DNA of 64,000 bases from Protaetia brevitarsis (Eukaryota; Arthropoda; Insecta; Coleoptera; Scarabaeidae). Location: contig RXPK01000088.1 in the NCBI GenBank assembly GCA_004143645.1, forward strand, positions 3,794,845-3,858,844. Reading direction: 5' to 3'. The position numbers and the translations under genes were made by a program. The notes below the pieces were generated by a model. The model saw nothing but the letters and a program-made list of their open reading frames with translations. It was not told where the DNA came from and did no database searches. Positions 10,142 through 20,300 of this stretch are shown piece by piece; the first letter of the stretch is position 1; each line of letters opens with the position of its first letter.

Positions 10142-12079
10142 TTTAGGACAATTTCGAATTTAGAAGAGTGAGTCTGAAGAGGCTGAGATAGCTCCAGATA
10201 GAAATACTGAGGAGCAACTGTTTACAGAGTTGAGTCAGAGACGATACCTTCTCCTCCAGCCCTTAGTAATATATCATCGACTCCTACTGCGACCAGGAGT
10301 AAAGGAAAACGCAAAGTTACCAGACACGAACCTTACCAAAAAACAAGCATCTGTAGGTAGCGTATTTCAAAATTATTTGGAAAAACAAAAACCTCAGGAA
10401 CCAAACAAAGATCTCCAATCATTCATTTCTTTATTAGTATGGGAAAGATTGTTCAAAATTTTACACCATCCAACAAGCTGTTGTAAAGGAAGGTGTACCA
10501 AATTATTAATGAAATGGAACTGATTTCGTACAATTGTCTTCCACCAATTATACAAGCCCAAGTAGCTATTTCAAATTAAGGCCATATTACAATATATTGA
10601 AGCCTTTGGATATATTTGTTATTTATTTTTTATTTGTATCAATTATAATTTAATGAATTAGAATAAAATTACTTTTTATATTCTAATTGTAATTGTTAAT
10701 TAGTTTAGCCAAAAGAAAACGAAACCTTATATTGAATTTCAAAAAGGAAGAACCTAAAGTTTCAGTTCAACCACCTGCTATTAAAGATTAATATAATAAA
10801 ATGTAATATAGAATATTAAAATTATACAACTTAACTTAGGCAAACTGCAAGCTTTTCTATAGGCGGGATGCACCGTCTAAATCTAGTATTTTGTAGTGGA
10901 ATATCTTTAAGAATAACATTGAGTAGCTCATAGAATTTTTCTCTTGACATGCGAAAGTAATGTGAAAATCTAGCTTCGTCCATAATATTTTTTTAAATAA
11001 TGTTTGAAATCACCTTCTGTTTGCCTAGATAAATTAATTGGATGAATCCAAAGTTTATGCGTTTTCGTCTTTGGCGTTTTTCTTCCTCTTCAAATAAAAG
11101 AGCCAATAAAAATACCTCCCCCATGGAACTCATTTTAATAACTGAACAGCTAACAACACGATGGGTGTGTAGAGACCAGTGTACGATCGCCATAATGCGC
11201 GTGATTTTGTTCAAGCTACGATCAGCTCAGCATGGTACGGTCCGCGATGCGCCTGGACCGCGAATACCTAATGCGTTCCCGCCTTTATAAAGAAAATAGC
11301 AATAGAACTTACCAGTTATTATGTTTGCAATATTTTTCAGTGAAATGATGTTTTTGTGATTTTTTCTTGACCAATTGTAACTTAAAGATAAATTGTGGGC
11401 TATATCAAACATTTGCAGCATTGTTGCATTAAATAATAAGAAACATTTGATTTTTTAAAATATGCCTAAATTTATTACATACCAATAAAGTCATCTAGTT
11501 GACATTTTCTAACTCCTTTCTTTAAATCCTCCAGTTTTCTTTACTTGTACACGGATTAATTTATTATTAATATTAATTATATCTTGGTTATTACTGTGCT
11601 TACCATTATTGTTTATATTTATTAGAAATTTTACATTATCTCGTAACTTTTGTACCTCTGTAATAATTTGTCGAATCAAACCTGTAAAGTTGTATAAAAA
11701 AAATTAGAAAAAATAATACTGGCTTGGTCCTACTTAGTTACTTTCATTTTGTTAACATTTGGTGCATGCAGACACTTATGAGGACCTGCTAGCAGAGTTA
11801 AGAAATTAGTAGCAGGGGAACCAATGATAGAGATATGTAAAAACATTATCATTGATTGATGTGTGTAATATGCAATTTCTGGTCAAAATCGTATTGGTTT
11901 GAGCGGTTGATACCAAAGGTGTCACATTTGACATTGCATTTGTTTTTGTTCTTTTCATAACCGGTACTTCTGCAATGACCGCCTCTTCATCACTTTTAAA
12001 GCTAGACGTTCTGTCATACTGAGAAAAATGTTTAGGAGGACGCTTATTCCGTCTGTCTCGTACATGCCTGGTTGCTTTT

Positions 12080-12760
12080 AATTATCTTCTTTATTTGGCT
12101 TCGCAATATTCTTCTTGTTTCTTCCACTTTTTTATTGCTATGTCTTCCTGTGCACCCCGTTCATTCTATATCTCTACCTTCATCTCTTGGTATCTCTTTT
12201 TGTCTTATTTACTCTTTTTCAATAACTTCGTTTCGTGTCACTTGCCTTTTCCTTTGCCTTGTCTTTTTTTTTCTAATTTGTGTAAGCTCTTGTCCTTTCT
12301 CATTGTCCGATTTTTTGCCAATGTCGTCATATCATTTGCCTGCTCCGTTGTTTTTACTGGTTACTCTCTATTACTTCCATTGCATCCTTACCCCCCCCAG
12401 TTAATTACTATTTTCTTGAATCTTACTTTTACTTCGCTTCCTTTATTTCGTTGTTCCCTCGCGATACTTCTTAATTCTTTTTGGATGAATCTTTTCTCTA
12501 CTGTAAAATCGTTGTCGATTGATTTCTTTGTCCCTCAATCATTTCAATCTACTCTATTGCTTTCATTATTTCCTGTTTTGCTTCGAAAGTTTCCAGTTTC
12601 GCTTTTATTATTTGGAATTTTATTAACCTTGATGTTCACCTGTAGCTGGTCTCGTAAGAACTATTCTATCCCTTCTTTTTCCAACTTCCCACGTATACTC
12701 ACCCCCTTTATTATAATATTGTTCCTTCTTTTATGTTTCTCATAGTTTTCCTGTTTATCT
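12080..12760 (-). pseudogene. Probable non-LTR retrotransposon ORF1
   Basis: The plus strand is pyrimidine-rich and gives long hydrophobic open frames, but the minus strand reads like the basic ORF1 protein of an insect LINE. It has RNNIIIKGV near 12720, then QKELRSIAREQRNKGSEVKV near 12465. Conserved phrases of that kind mark the C-terminal half of L1-type ORF1 proteins. Stops and frame shifts occur throughout. No reverse transcriptase follows. Assignment is by pattern only. Confidence 0.45.
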
Positions 12761-12889
12761 TCTAATTTCTCGATTAGATTAAAACTTCAATATCCTAAGT
12801 GCGTTTGTGTTGTTTATAATTTTGTTGTTAACCTTCGATCTAAAACAACAACAAACTTGCGTAGAATTACAACTTAACCTATACCTTGT

Positions 12890-12957
12890 TAGTCGGGGCA
12901 TGTTGTTACATTTGGAATGGGGCATGTTGTTACAATGTGACAATATGCCCCATACAT
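12890..12957. repeat. Subterminal repeats of the pogo element
   Basis: Two direct copies of GGGGCATGTTGTTACA lie at about 12895 and 12922, followed by an inverted copy near 12941 (TGTGACAATATGCCCC). They stand just 5' of the pogo transposase start at 13045, behind a TTTTTCAG acceptor near 13010. Such clusters are likely transposase-binding sites, but that is an inference. Confidence 0.55.
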
Positions 12958-15256
12958 ATTTGCAATGTATTAACATACTTCGCACATTAAAGAAAATTTT
13001 TGTTTTTCAGGTTTTGTTGTTTTTTTTTTTCAAGAATTGGAAAGATGGTAAGAACATATAAAAGAAAAACTGAAAGGGGATATATTTCAAAAGACGTTTT
13101 TGAGCAAGCTCGGAATGCTGTATCACAGGAGAAGATTTCTATAAGAGCTGCGGCAAATCGGTATGGAATAAATTTCATGACTCTCTTCCGTTACATAAAG
13201 AAACGAGGTGCCGGTGAAGATGCAGCTAATGTATCAGTTGGGTATGCAAAACCGTCTCAAGTGTTCACTGACGAACAGGAAGAGGAACTGTTGAAATATG
13301 CTGAGGATTGTTCAAAATTATATTATGGATTAACCTGTAAGGATTTACGACGTCTTGCGTATGATTTGGCTGTTGCAAATCGTAACAAGATTCACGAATC
13401 ATGGAAATCACTTTTAGAGACAGGATGTTTTACCCCATCCGAAAAATCTATCAATTTTCTTTTAAAAGCGCTATATGTATCTACATGAGTTTGTATAGCA
13501 TAAGGTAGATAATCAATACTATTAACACAAATGTATATCTATTTGTAGGAATACGAAGAAAAAGAAAGGTTGTTGTCTTGTCAGATAAAAAGAAAGTTGC
13601 ATTTAGGCGTCGCTTTTTAAATGTTAAAAAGAAATTACGTCGTTCACAAAGAAAAAACTGTTCTTTAAAAGAACGATTTAAGACGCTCTTTCAGAACATG
13701 CATCACTGGAGCCCTTTAATTACTGACTTCTTCATGAGCCAGGCAAAGAACGTTAAAAAAGAAGTCCATGGTAGGCGATTTTCTTTTAGTGATAAGTGTT
13801 TGCTTTGGCATTGTGTAAGCAGAGTGGAATGGGATAAAGATTCTTATCGAACTGTTTGCTTTGCATCGAGAAAACTATAACTTCTTTCTTAAGAAGTATA
13901 TCCTTGGAAACTGATTTCAACAAATCTGTATTTGATCAATTAAATGAGAGTGTCCAGGAATTGGAGGAAAAAAGTAAATATTGCGTTATTATGTTTGATG
14001 AAATGGCGTTGGATCCAAGTATTTTATGGAATCCTTCGAACGATAAGGTACAGGGCTTTGTCGATGATGATATAAACAGAAGTGCTTCTATAGCCGACCA
14101 CGTTTTAGTATTGCTTTTAAAGGGAATATTCACACCATGGAAGCAACCTGTGTATTATTCTTTTTGTGAAAGGAGTTCAAAAACACAACAGCTCCTTCAA
14201 ATAATAAACGAACTTATCCACAAAGTACTTGAGGTGGGTCTGAAACCTCTACTCGTAGTATGTGACCAGGGCTCCACAAATGTCGCTGCCATTAATTATT
14301 TGGTTGCACAAACAAGAGCAAAATATGTGAGAGAAGAAAAGGATTTGCCAAATTGCAATGTTATCAATATTGCTGATACAGAAATTATCTGTATTTACGA
14401 TCCTCCTCATTTAATAAAGGGTTTGCGGAATAATTTCGTAGACAAAGATATTGTTTACATTAATGATGATAACAAATTGTCCAAGGCGTCATGGAGAGAT
14501 GTTATATGTGCGTACAAAACCGATTTGCCTTCAGGGTTATTGAGAATGCTACCAAAATTAACTGATCATCATGTATTACCTGATCATCTGAAAAGAAAGA
14601 AGATGAAAGTCTCTGTTTGTACTTAAGTTCTTAGCCATCGGGTAGCTGCTACAATCAAAAGAATGAGTATTGACGGTAAGTTTTATGATCTAATTTGCCA
14701 TTTAATTTATATATTGTGTAATATTTTCTTATAGGGAGCAGAAGTATTGATGGTAGTTTTTCCATGAGGCCGGAAGTTGCAGACACTGCCGGTTTAATCC
14801 TGTTCTTAGATGAACTATTCGACTCTGTAAATGGGTCGGGCAATATTTTAAAAAGTGGCAAACCGCTAGGTGTCGCGAAAAAAGGACGCGGAAAAAAAGA
14901 CGCGGGGAAAAAAGGACGCAGGACAAAAGGACGCAGAACAAAAGAAAACCCTACTACTATTTTGAAGTCCTGCACTCAAAGAAAAATCTATACTTTTGCA
15001 AATGTTATAAGTAAATTCCTCAAATATAATACTGTAATTATACATCACTTAAGTATGCAAAACAATATATTATATATAGCAATTTATAATTTTATGAAAT
15101 TTATAAATTCATGTCTAAAGAGAGTCTAATTACATAATCCGGGTAAATACATAGCTAATGATTAGACTATAAAGAGGGGAAATTTTTCTTGGTATATATT
15201 TTGACTGTTCGTGAAGAAACAAAAATCATTTTACAAATAGATTTCAGTCTGCTAAG

Positions 15257-16599
15257 ATGGCATTAGTGTTTGTGAAAAGTCAAAAAGGTAACAACATGTT
15301 ACTTTATAATGGATTTCTCCACAAAAAGGAGCGAGTAATTCAGGAAAAGACGATTTGGAAATGTGCTACTTATAATAAGTGTAAATGTTCAGGAAGAGTG
15401 CATACCGTTGGGAATGAAATTACGAAATCTACAGAACACAATCACGTTGCGGAGACGGCAAAGTGTGAAGCAAAAGAAGCTTGTAATCGAGCTTCTTTTG
15501 CTTCACACTTTGCCGTCTCCGCAACGTGATTGTGTTCTGTAGATTTCGTAATTTCATTCCCAACGGTATGCACTCTTCCTGAACATTACAGATGAAGGAA
15601 GTTGCACAACAACTTGAACTCTCTACCCAAGGTGTAGTAGCTCAAGTACCTCGAGGACTTTCCTTAGCTGCTACAGCACAACTTCCTTCAGTGTCGTCTT
15701 TAAAAAAAACTGTTCAAAGAGTTCGGAACGAGCTAAGAGGTGCGCCCGCAAATCCAAGAAATTTAATAGAACTTGTGCTTCCTGAAGATTATAAAAGAAC
15801 TACTGACGGTGAGCTGTTCCTATTATTTGATAGTGGTCCAAAAGAACAGCGTATTTTGTTATTTTCAACCCAAAGAAACTTAAGTTTTATGGAACAATGC
15901 GATCATTGGTATGCCGATGGAACATTTAAATCAGCACCAACATTGTTTTCTCAAATATATACAATTCATGGAGTGCGGTACAGTAATGTAATCCCGACCG
16001 TGTTTGCACTTCTACCGAACAAAACACAAGAGACCTATTTTCAACAATTAAAGGTGTTGAATCCGGGCTTGCGGCCTCTAACAATAATGATGGACTTTGA
16101 AAGAACCGCAATGAACGCTGCACAAATGGAGTTCCCGAATGTGAGAATCCGCGGATGTTTTTTTAATTTCTCGCAGTGTATGCGGCGCCATATTCAAAGT
16201 GCAGGCTTACAACGCAGATATATTGAGAATTCTGACTTCGCTCTTCACTTAAGACAATTGACAGCTCTTGCAATTGTTCCAGAGAACCATGTAAGCGAAG
16301 TGTAGGAGGAGTTGCTCGATAGCGATTTTTATACACAAAATGAAGAATTATTAGTGCCACTGATAAATTATTTTGAAGACACTTGGATAGGGAGATTAGA
16401 TAGAAGAAGACAGCGAATACAACCCCTTTTTCCTGCAAATGTATGGAATTGTTACGATCTGGCAGACCAAGATATACCTCTAACTAATAATGCTGTCGAA
16501 GGATGGCACAACAGCTTTTCTTCTCTTCTCAACGCTGCACATCCCAATATTTGGAAATTTATCGATTCTCTTAAAAAAGAATATAACTTAAATGTGTAA
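15257..16599 (+). pseudogene. MULE transposase with FLYWCH zinc finger
   Basis: Starts MALVFVKSQKGNNMLLYNGF. A FLYWCH finger spans about 15270-15450 (WKCATYNKCKCSGRVHT, then HNHV). After an inverted duplication at 15490-15591 the transposase goes on from 15592. DHWYADGTFKSAP carries the first aspartate, MMDFERTAMNAA the second, and GCFFNFSQCMRRHIQ follows. An in-frame TAG lies at 16303. The next block (16312-16599) contains TNNAVEGWHNSF with the glutamate. Apart from the inverted insert and the TAG the gene is nearly open, so inactivation is probably recent. The protein would cut DNA ends during transposition. Confidence 0.85.
15384..15587. repeat. Perfect 98-bp inverted duplication, 8-nt spacer
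   Basis: The left arm at 15384-15481 and the right arm at 15490-15587 are exact reverse complements over all 98 bases by direct reading. They are separated by TGTAATCG. The right arm is the intrusive copy. The MULE frame reads through if 15490-15591 (102 bp) is removed. Confidence 0.95.
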
Positions 16600-17547
16600 A
16601 ATAGAGCAGTACATTGCGGGGAATGTACCTCCACGTAAAAAAAAATATCAAGATACAGCAAACAGGATAACAGCTATTGTTATCGATTTGAAGGAAAGTT
16701 TCAATAAATAATAACGTTTTCCCGCTTCCTTTTTTCCCACGTCCTTTTGACCGGCGTCCTTTTTTCCGCGTCCTTTTGTCCCGCGTCCGTTTTTCCGCGT
16801 CCTTTTGTCGTACATTCAACCGCTACGAACTGCTGTTACAAGGTCTTCCCCACATACGCGCTTTTGGTTATTAGCTATAAAAAAGCTGGAAAATATGTAT
16901 TTTTTAACAGTTGATGGGAAGAAAGTTCGACCGCCTTCACTGCAAAATTGGATAGTTACACTGAGAGGCTTTAGGCATTTATATGACCGAATTATTGGAG
17001 AATTGAGCTTCAAATACTTTTCACCAAGAGGATTCAATCAGGAGCCCTTGGAAAAATTTTTTGGGCAAATGCGTCAGCACGCCGGTCGAAATATAAACCC
17101 TACCTGCTCTGCATTTTCTGCTTATTTTAAATCGTTGCTAGTCAACAGTATGGCCTCCAGACACTCCATTAATTCGAATTGTGAGAAGGATGACACCACG
17201 AAATACCTCGTAACGCTAAGACAACTCTTTAAAAGGAGCAATAGCGAAATGGCGATAAAAGATTGGCTAACGGGATTCTTGAAACGCCACACAAATTTAA
17301 GTGTGCGTACGCCAGAATTCACACGTTTGTCCAGGGCGACAGCGTTTAACCGTTCTAACGTTAACATATTTTTTGATAATCTTGATACTGTCCACGAAAA
17401 ATATAAATTTCAAGTTAGTGACATTTACAACGTGGACGAAAGTGGGTTGACTATCGTTCAACGTCCATCTAAAATTATTGCTAAACGAGGAATTAAGCAA
17501 GTCGGAGCAATAACGTCGGGAGAACGAGGAGTATTGGTTACTATGGC

Positions 17548-19110
17548 ATTAGCAGTCCAAGTAGACAAACAGGAATTCCTTTGCAAATCGGTCGAATTCT
17601 TAGGTCATGTTGTAACGCCCGAAGGTGTAAAACCGAACCCGCGAAAAATAGAAGCGATTAAAAGGTTTCCAATCCCCAAAACAAGCAAGGAAATAAAATC
17701 GTTCCTAGCACTTGTTGGCTATTACAGAAAATTTATTTAAAAATTTTGCGCAATTAACAAAACCGTTGACGCAATGTTTAAAGGAAAATACGAGAATTAT
17801 ACATACGCCAGAATTTACTAAATGTTTCGAGACCTATAAGACCATATTAACCGAAGATCTTATTCTACAGTATCCAGATTTCTCAAACCCTTTTAATGTA
17901 ACTACATACGCCTCAAACTTCGGTATAGGAGCCGTATTGTCACAAGGTCCGATCGGAAAGGATTTACCGGTAGCATACGCGAGCCGTACACTAAACCCCA
18001 GAATTCTTAGCAATTGTTTGGGCAATCAAATATTTTAGACCGTACGTTTACGGAACAAAATTTAATATAATCACCGATCACAAACCTCTTCAGTGGTTAT
18101 TTTCACTTAAAGAACCAAACTCTAAATTATTTCGCTGGAGACTTAAATTAGAAGAATATGATTACGAAATAATTTATAAAAAGGGAAAAGCAAACACTAA
18201 TGCAGGGTACAAAGAAAAATGTTACTCCGAGTAGCCAGCGCCTTCCGTACAGTATCGGCAAGTGCAGTGCAGGTAGTCACCGCAGTGATCCCAATAGAAC
18301 TAAATCCGGCTGAAGAGAGAACGAGGTTACATAAAAGACGAAAGGTGGACCGAAAGAAGCCAAAAAAAGAAGAACGAGAGACCACGCTACAACTGTGGCA
18401 AAAACAAATGGGAAAGTACAGAAGAAGTGGCCCAATGGACAAAATTTCTAATACCAAGAATAGAACGATGGGTAAAATGTACACACAGACAAACTGACCA
18501 CTACTTATCGCAAGTACTAACAGGACACGGCTGCTTTGGTACATACACCAAAAGAATAAGAAAAAGTATAGACGACAACTGCATATACTGTGGCCAAAGA
18601 GACACCGTGGAACACACTCTATTGGATTGCGAACGATGGCAAGCAGAGAGGACGCAACTGAACTTACGGATTGGGACGGAAATGCAAAGTGGGACCAATA
18701 TGATAAACTTAATGTTGGAAGACAGAGGAACTTGGGGAGCAGTACACAGCTACATCGGAGAATTAATGAAAAAGAAGGAAGAAGAAATAAGACGGAGGAA
18801 CTAAGGCAGGACAGAAAAAAGACAACCCGTACTCCGAAATGCATTTAGCGGTTCCGGCGCACGGTATGAAGAGGTGGGGTCGTTTTTAGCCGGTAAGAAT
18901 CCGGCACTACTGGCTGCCGATACTAAAAGATTGGGTCCCAGTGCCTATGAAGGTTTTCCTCCCAACGCTAAAAAAAAAACACTAATGCAGACGCGCTCTC
19001 TCGCATAGAGATTAACCCCCTCGAAATAGCCGATGACCATTCGATGATTGTTAAACTAGATGACACCGAACTTCCCCGAGTTAGATGCTGATGAATTAGG
19101 CACGATTTTA
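17548..19110 (+). pseudogene. Errantivirus pol: RT C-terminus and RNase H
   Basis: Begins KQEFLCKSVEFLGHVVTPEG with the Gypsy connection motif SFLALVGYYRKF. A frame shift near 17740 follows. RNase H shows YASNFGIGAVLSQ, where the first catalytic aspartate position reads Y, then ITDHKPLQWLF and the end of the domain at KANTNA (18203). An R1-like fragment with a 14-bp duplication interrupts it at 18206-18976. The sequence resumes at 18991 with DALSRIEINPLE. From there to about 19410 it is a degraded linker to the integrase. Confidence 0.8.
18206..18976 (+). mobile_element. 5'-truncated R1-like non-LTR retrotransposon
   Basis: Flanked by AAACACTAATGCAG at 18192-18205 and 18977-18990, with an A-run just before the right copy, the signature of target-primed insertion. 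The coding part is the C-terminus of ORF2. SQVLTGHGCFGTYTKR is followed by a CCHC-like zinc site (CIYCGQRDTVEHTLLDC) in the frame 18427-18804. Upstream phrases lie in another frame. The 3' untranslated part is GC-rich. The phrase LTGHG and the zinc site recur in the R1-like element at 55775-55957, so the two belong to related families. Confidence 0.85.
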
Positions 19111-19410
19111 CACACAATTCAAAACCATCCAGTAAATCTCGACCAACCTCCATAAAACTCTTCAGATGGTGATACAGCACACGCCGCTGTAGAAAATCCA
19201 ATCATCACATTAACCATACGCCGATAGACACCGCAACACGTACAGCAATCAAATATTATTCAAATATTTCAGGTACATTTTGAAAAGATATTGAATAAAA
19301 AACGCCACATGGTTAATGCATGAAACTCTGAACTGTTTCAGGACAAAGTAAAGTTAGAAGCGATCTTCTACAAATTCATTAAAGAGTATTTACGTCCTAA
19401 TCAAAATTAT

Positions 19411-20300
19411 TGTTTGTTCTTCAAATATTTTGACATAAAAAACCCGCTAATTCAATTCTTACAGAAATATTTCCAAAATAAGACTTTCACTGTCACTATC
19501 ACGCCTAGTATGTTAGAAGAGGTAACTTCGCCCGATGAGCAGCAAGAAAAAATTAAAATGTATCACGAAAGAAAAACCTCTCACCGCGGTATAAACGAAA
19601 ATATTGCAGCAATAAAAAAGCATTTCTACTGGCCTAACCTGGAGAATGATGTAAAAAATTATATAAATTCTTGTGAGGTATGTCAAAAATCGAAATACGA
19701 ACGGCATCCAAATATACTAATCTTTAGAACAACACCCATTGGTGCTAAACCGTTTGAACATCTCTATATCGATTCTTTCAAAATTTCAAACCAATGTTTT
19801 GTAACAATAGCTTTTCGAAATTTGGCCAAGCGTACTCTGTTAATTCGTTAAACTCGGTGGAAAGCGCGGAAAAAATCATTCATTATTTCTCTAGTTTCGG
19901 TATTCCTAGGAAGATAACTTGCGATAATGACATCGAATTTAGAAATAAAGTATGCCAAGATTTATGTAATCTTTATGAAATCGAACCGCATTACACTACT
20001 GTATACAATCCAAATAGTAACAGCCCAATTGAACGCTTTCATTCAACTATAATTAGAACCCTACGTGAAGATAAACCCAACCTAAGTATATTAGATTTAA
20101 TGAATTACGCGATATTACCGTACAACAACAGCGTACACTCCGCCACGGAATATACACCTTTTCAAATAGCAAAAGAGCAATTAGACTTTAAAAATCCGTT
20201 CGAGGTCACTAAAAATAAACAAATATCTAATCATATTGCGGAGCACACACAAATACTAGCCATCGTAAGAGATCCCTCACTTTAAATGTAGATCAACCCT
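19411..20300 (+). pseudogene. Errantivirus integrase relic
   Basis: The HHCC domain lies near 19560-19690 (YHERKTSHRGINENI, then CEVCQKSK). The catalytic core starts with HLYIDSFKI, which retains the first aspartate, then shifts frame near 19800. ITCDNDIEFRNK holds the second aspartate and SPIERFHSTI the glutamate. The conserved tail YNNSVHSATEYTPFQIA follows. So all three catalytic residues remain, but in two frames. The frame ends at a stop near 20283. A degraded tail runs on to the env start near 20445. Confidence 0.85.

Larger units (their letters stand above)
7093..10560 (+). pseudogene. MADF/BESS-type accessory protein of the Harbinger element
   Basis: Second protein of a Harbinger element, known in the family to bind the ends and help import the transposase. 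Exon 1 (7093-7225) starts MDDEKLMTLVQKYPELYDQ and stops at a GTAAGC donor. Exon 2 starts about 8569 after TTTTAG and restores the frame as KEIKKRWGSLRAMYRRAV, completing a MADF domain. It ends at a GTGAGT donor near 8728. The third coding block (about 10165-10560) starts with an acidic SESEEAEIAPDRNTEE segment and has a BESS-like helix near 10420-10530 (HFFISMGKIVQN, then INEMELIS), with frame breaks. The mariner sits in the second intron. It may once have been functional, but the last exon is broken. Confidence 0.7.
7504..11133 (-). pseudogene. Harbinger transposase
   Basis: HARBI1-like DDE transposase in at least two exons. The first begins at the ATG at 11133 (MSSMGEVFLLALLFEEEE) and ends near 10820 with RFRRCIPPIEKLAV; one in-frame TAA falls before MDEARFSHYFRMS. 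The second runs from about 8384 (YLATGDTFKTIG) through FPNCIGALDGKHI, the first catalytic aspartate. A small deletion and frame shift near 8070-8100 follow. The next frame carries VDIGSYGKNSDGG, VIGDEAF-like VIVGDEAF and RRVSENAFGILA with the catalytic glutamate, ending at 7504. All three acidic positions survive. The deletion, the stop and an imperfect donor at exon 1 make the copy inactive. Confidence 0.8.
6754..11284. mobile_element. Harbinger element with TTA target duplication
   Basis: Terminal inverted repeats run from 6754 (AGGAGAGAACGCATTAGG) and, on the other strand, from 11284 (AGGCGGGAACGCATTAGG). They continue with only a few mismatches through TCGCGGTCCAGGCGCATCGC. The element is flanked by TTA at 6751-6753 and 11285-11287, the 3-bp duplication typical of Harbinger/PIF. 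It encodes the two proteins of this superfamily, a MADF/Myb-like protein on the plus strand and a transposase on the minus strand. A mariner at about 8838-10141 is nested in it. It interrupts an intron of the DUF4806-like relic. Confidence 0.85.
6600..12070 (-). pseudogene. DUF4806-like gene relic, split by a Harbinger element
   Basis: Minus-strand exons that together resemble an insect DUF4806 protein. The first (about 12069-11800) has a basic linker, RNKRPPKHFSQYDRTS. The second (11681-11483, preceded by TTTACAG and ending at GTATGT) contains KLEDLKKGVRKCQLDDFIG. The third (about 11430-11313, ending at GTAAGT) contains LSLSYNWSRKNHKNIISLK. The last (6709 down to about 6600, preceded by TTCATGCAG) contains KNATRKQIEDVIKIWLRNA, the usual end of this domain. 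The intron between the last two contains the complete Harbinger at 6754-11284. The third exon lacks a clear acceptor. The protein's role is unknown. It may be a host gene remnant or transposon-borne. Confidence 0.6.
14869..16817 (+). mobile_element. Mutator-like element (MULE) with target duplication
   Basis: The element is bounded by AACCGCTA at 14861-14868 and 16818-16825, an 8-bp duplication that could be 9 bp with one mismatch, as expected for Mutator. Removing it restores the P transposase frame exactly. Both ends are built of iterated GGACGCGG-plus-A-run units, in inverted orientation, for about 75-100 bp. It is 1.95 kb long and carries one transposase gene. The end structure and the FLYWCH domain recall insect Phantom-type MULEs. 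Confidence 0.85.
13405..17235 (+). pseudogene. P-element (THAP9-type) transposase, split by a MULE
   Basis: Begins inside a THAP domain (ETGCFTPSEKSIN), then a probable intron to the TTTGTAG acceptor near 13550. Next are a basic helical segment and the RNase-H-like domain: MFDEMALDPSILWNP with an aspartate, LLVVCDQGSTN, and the family phrase DPPHLIKGLRNN near 14400. A second small intron is likely at about 14675-14734. The frame then runs to KSGKPL at 14868, where the MULE is inserted, and resumes at 16826 with RTAVTRSSPHTRFWLLAI. The C-terminal domain (GFNQEPLEKFFGQMRQHAG) ends near 17230. The N-terminal THAP zinc ligands are missing. I found no P-type ends or 8-bp duplication. Confidence 0.8.
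13045..17550 (+). pseudogene. pogo/psq-type transposase, split in two
   Basis: The N-terminal part (13045 to about 13400) has a psq-type helix-turn-helix (EKISIRAAANRYGINFMTLF) and a CENP-B-like start ending NRNKIHESW. The second half resumes near 17245 with EMAIKDWLTGFLKRHTNL, then the DDE_1 catalytic block YNVDESGLTIVQRP and KRGIKQVGAITSGERG. It ends abruptly at MALAV near 17547. From there the same open frame continues into a Gypsy reverse transcriptase. Between the halves lies a P-element transposase. The remaining DDE domain is missing, so the copy is dead. Confidence 0.8.

Noticed and set aside
12072..12745. Two long hydrophobic plus-strand open frames that could be read as membrane proteins
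   Set aside because: The strand is pyrimidine-rich, which gives leucine, phenylalanine and serine by default. The minus strand has LINE ORF1-like phrases, so these frames are its antisense shadow.
13045..17740. A domesticated fusion gene made of psq, THAP/P and DDE parts
   Set aside because: The parts are broken by a MULE, stops and frame shifts, so nesting of dead elements explains it better.
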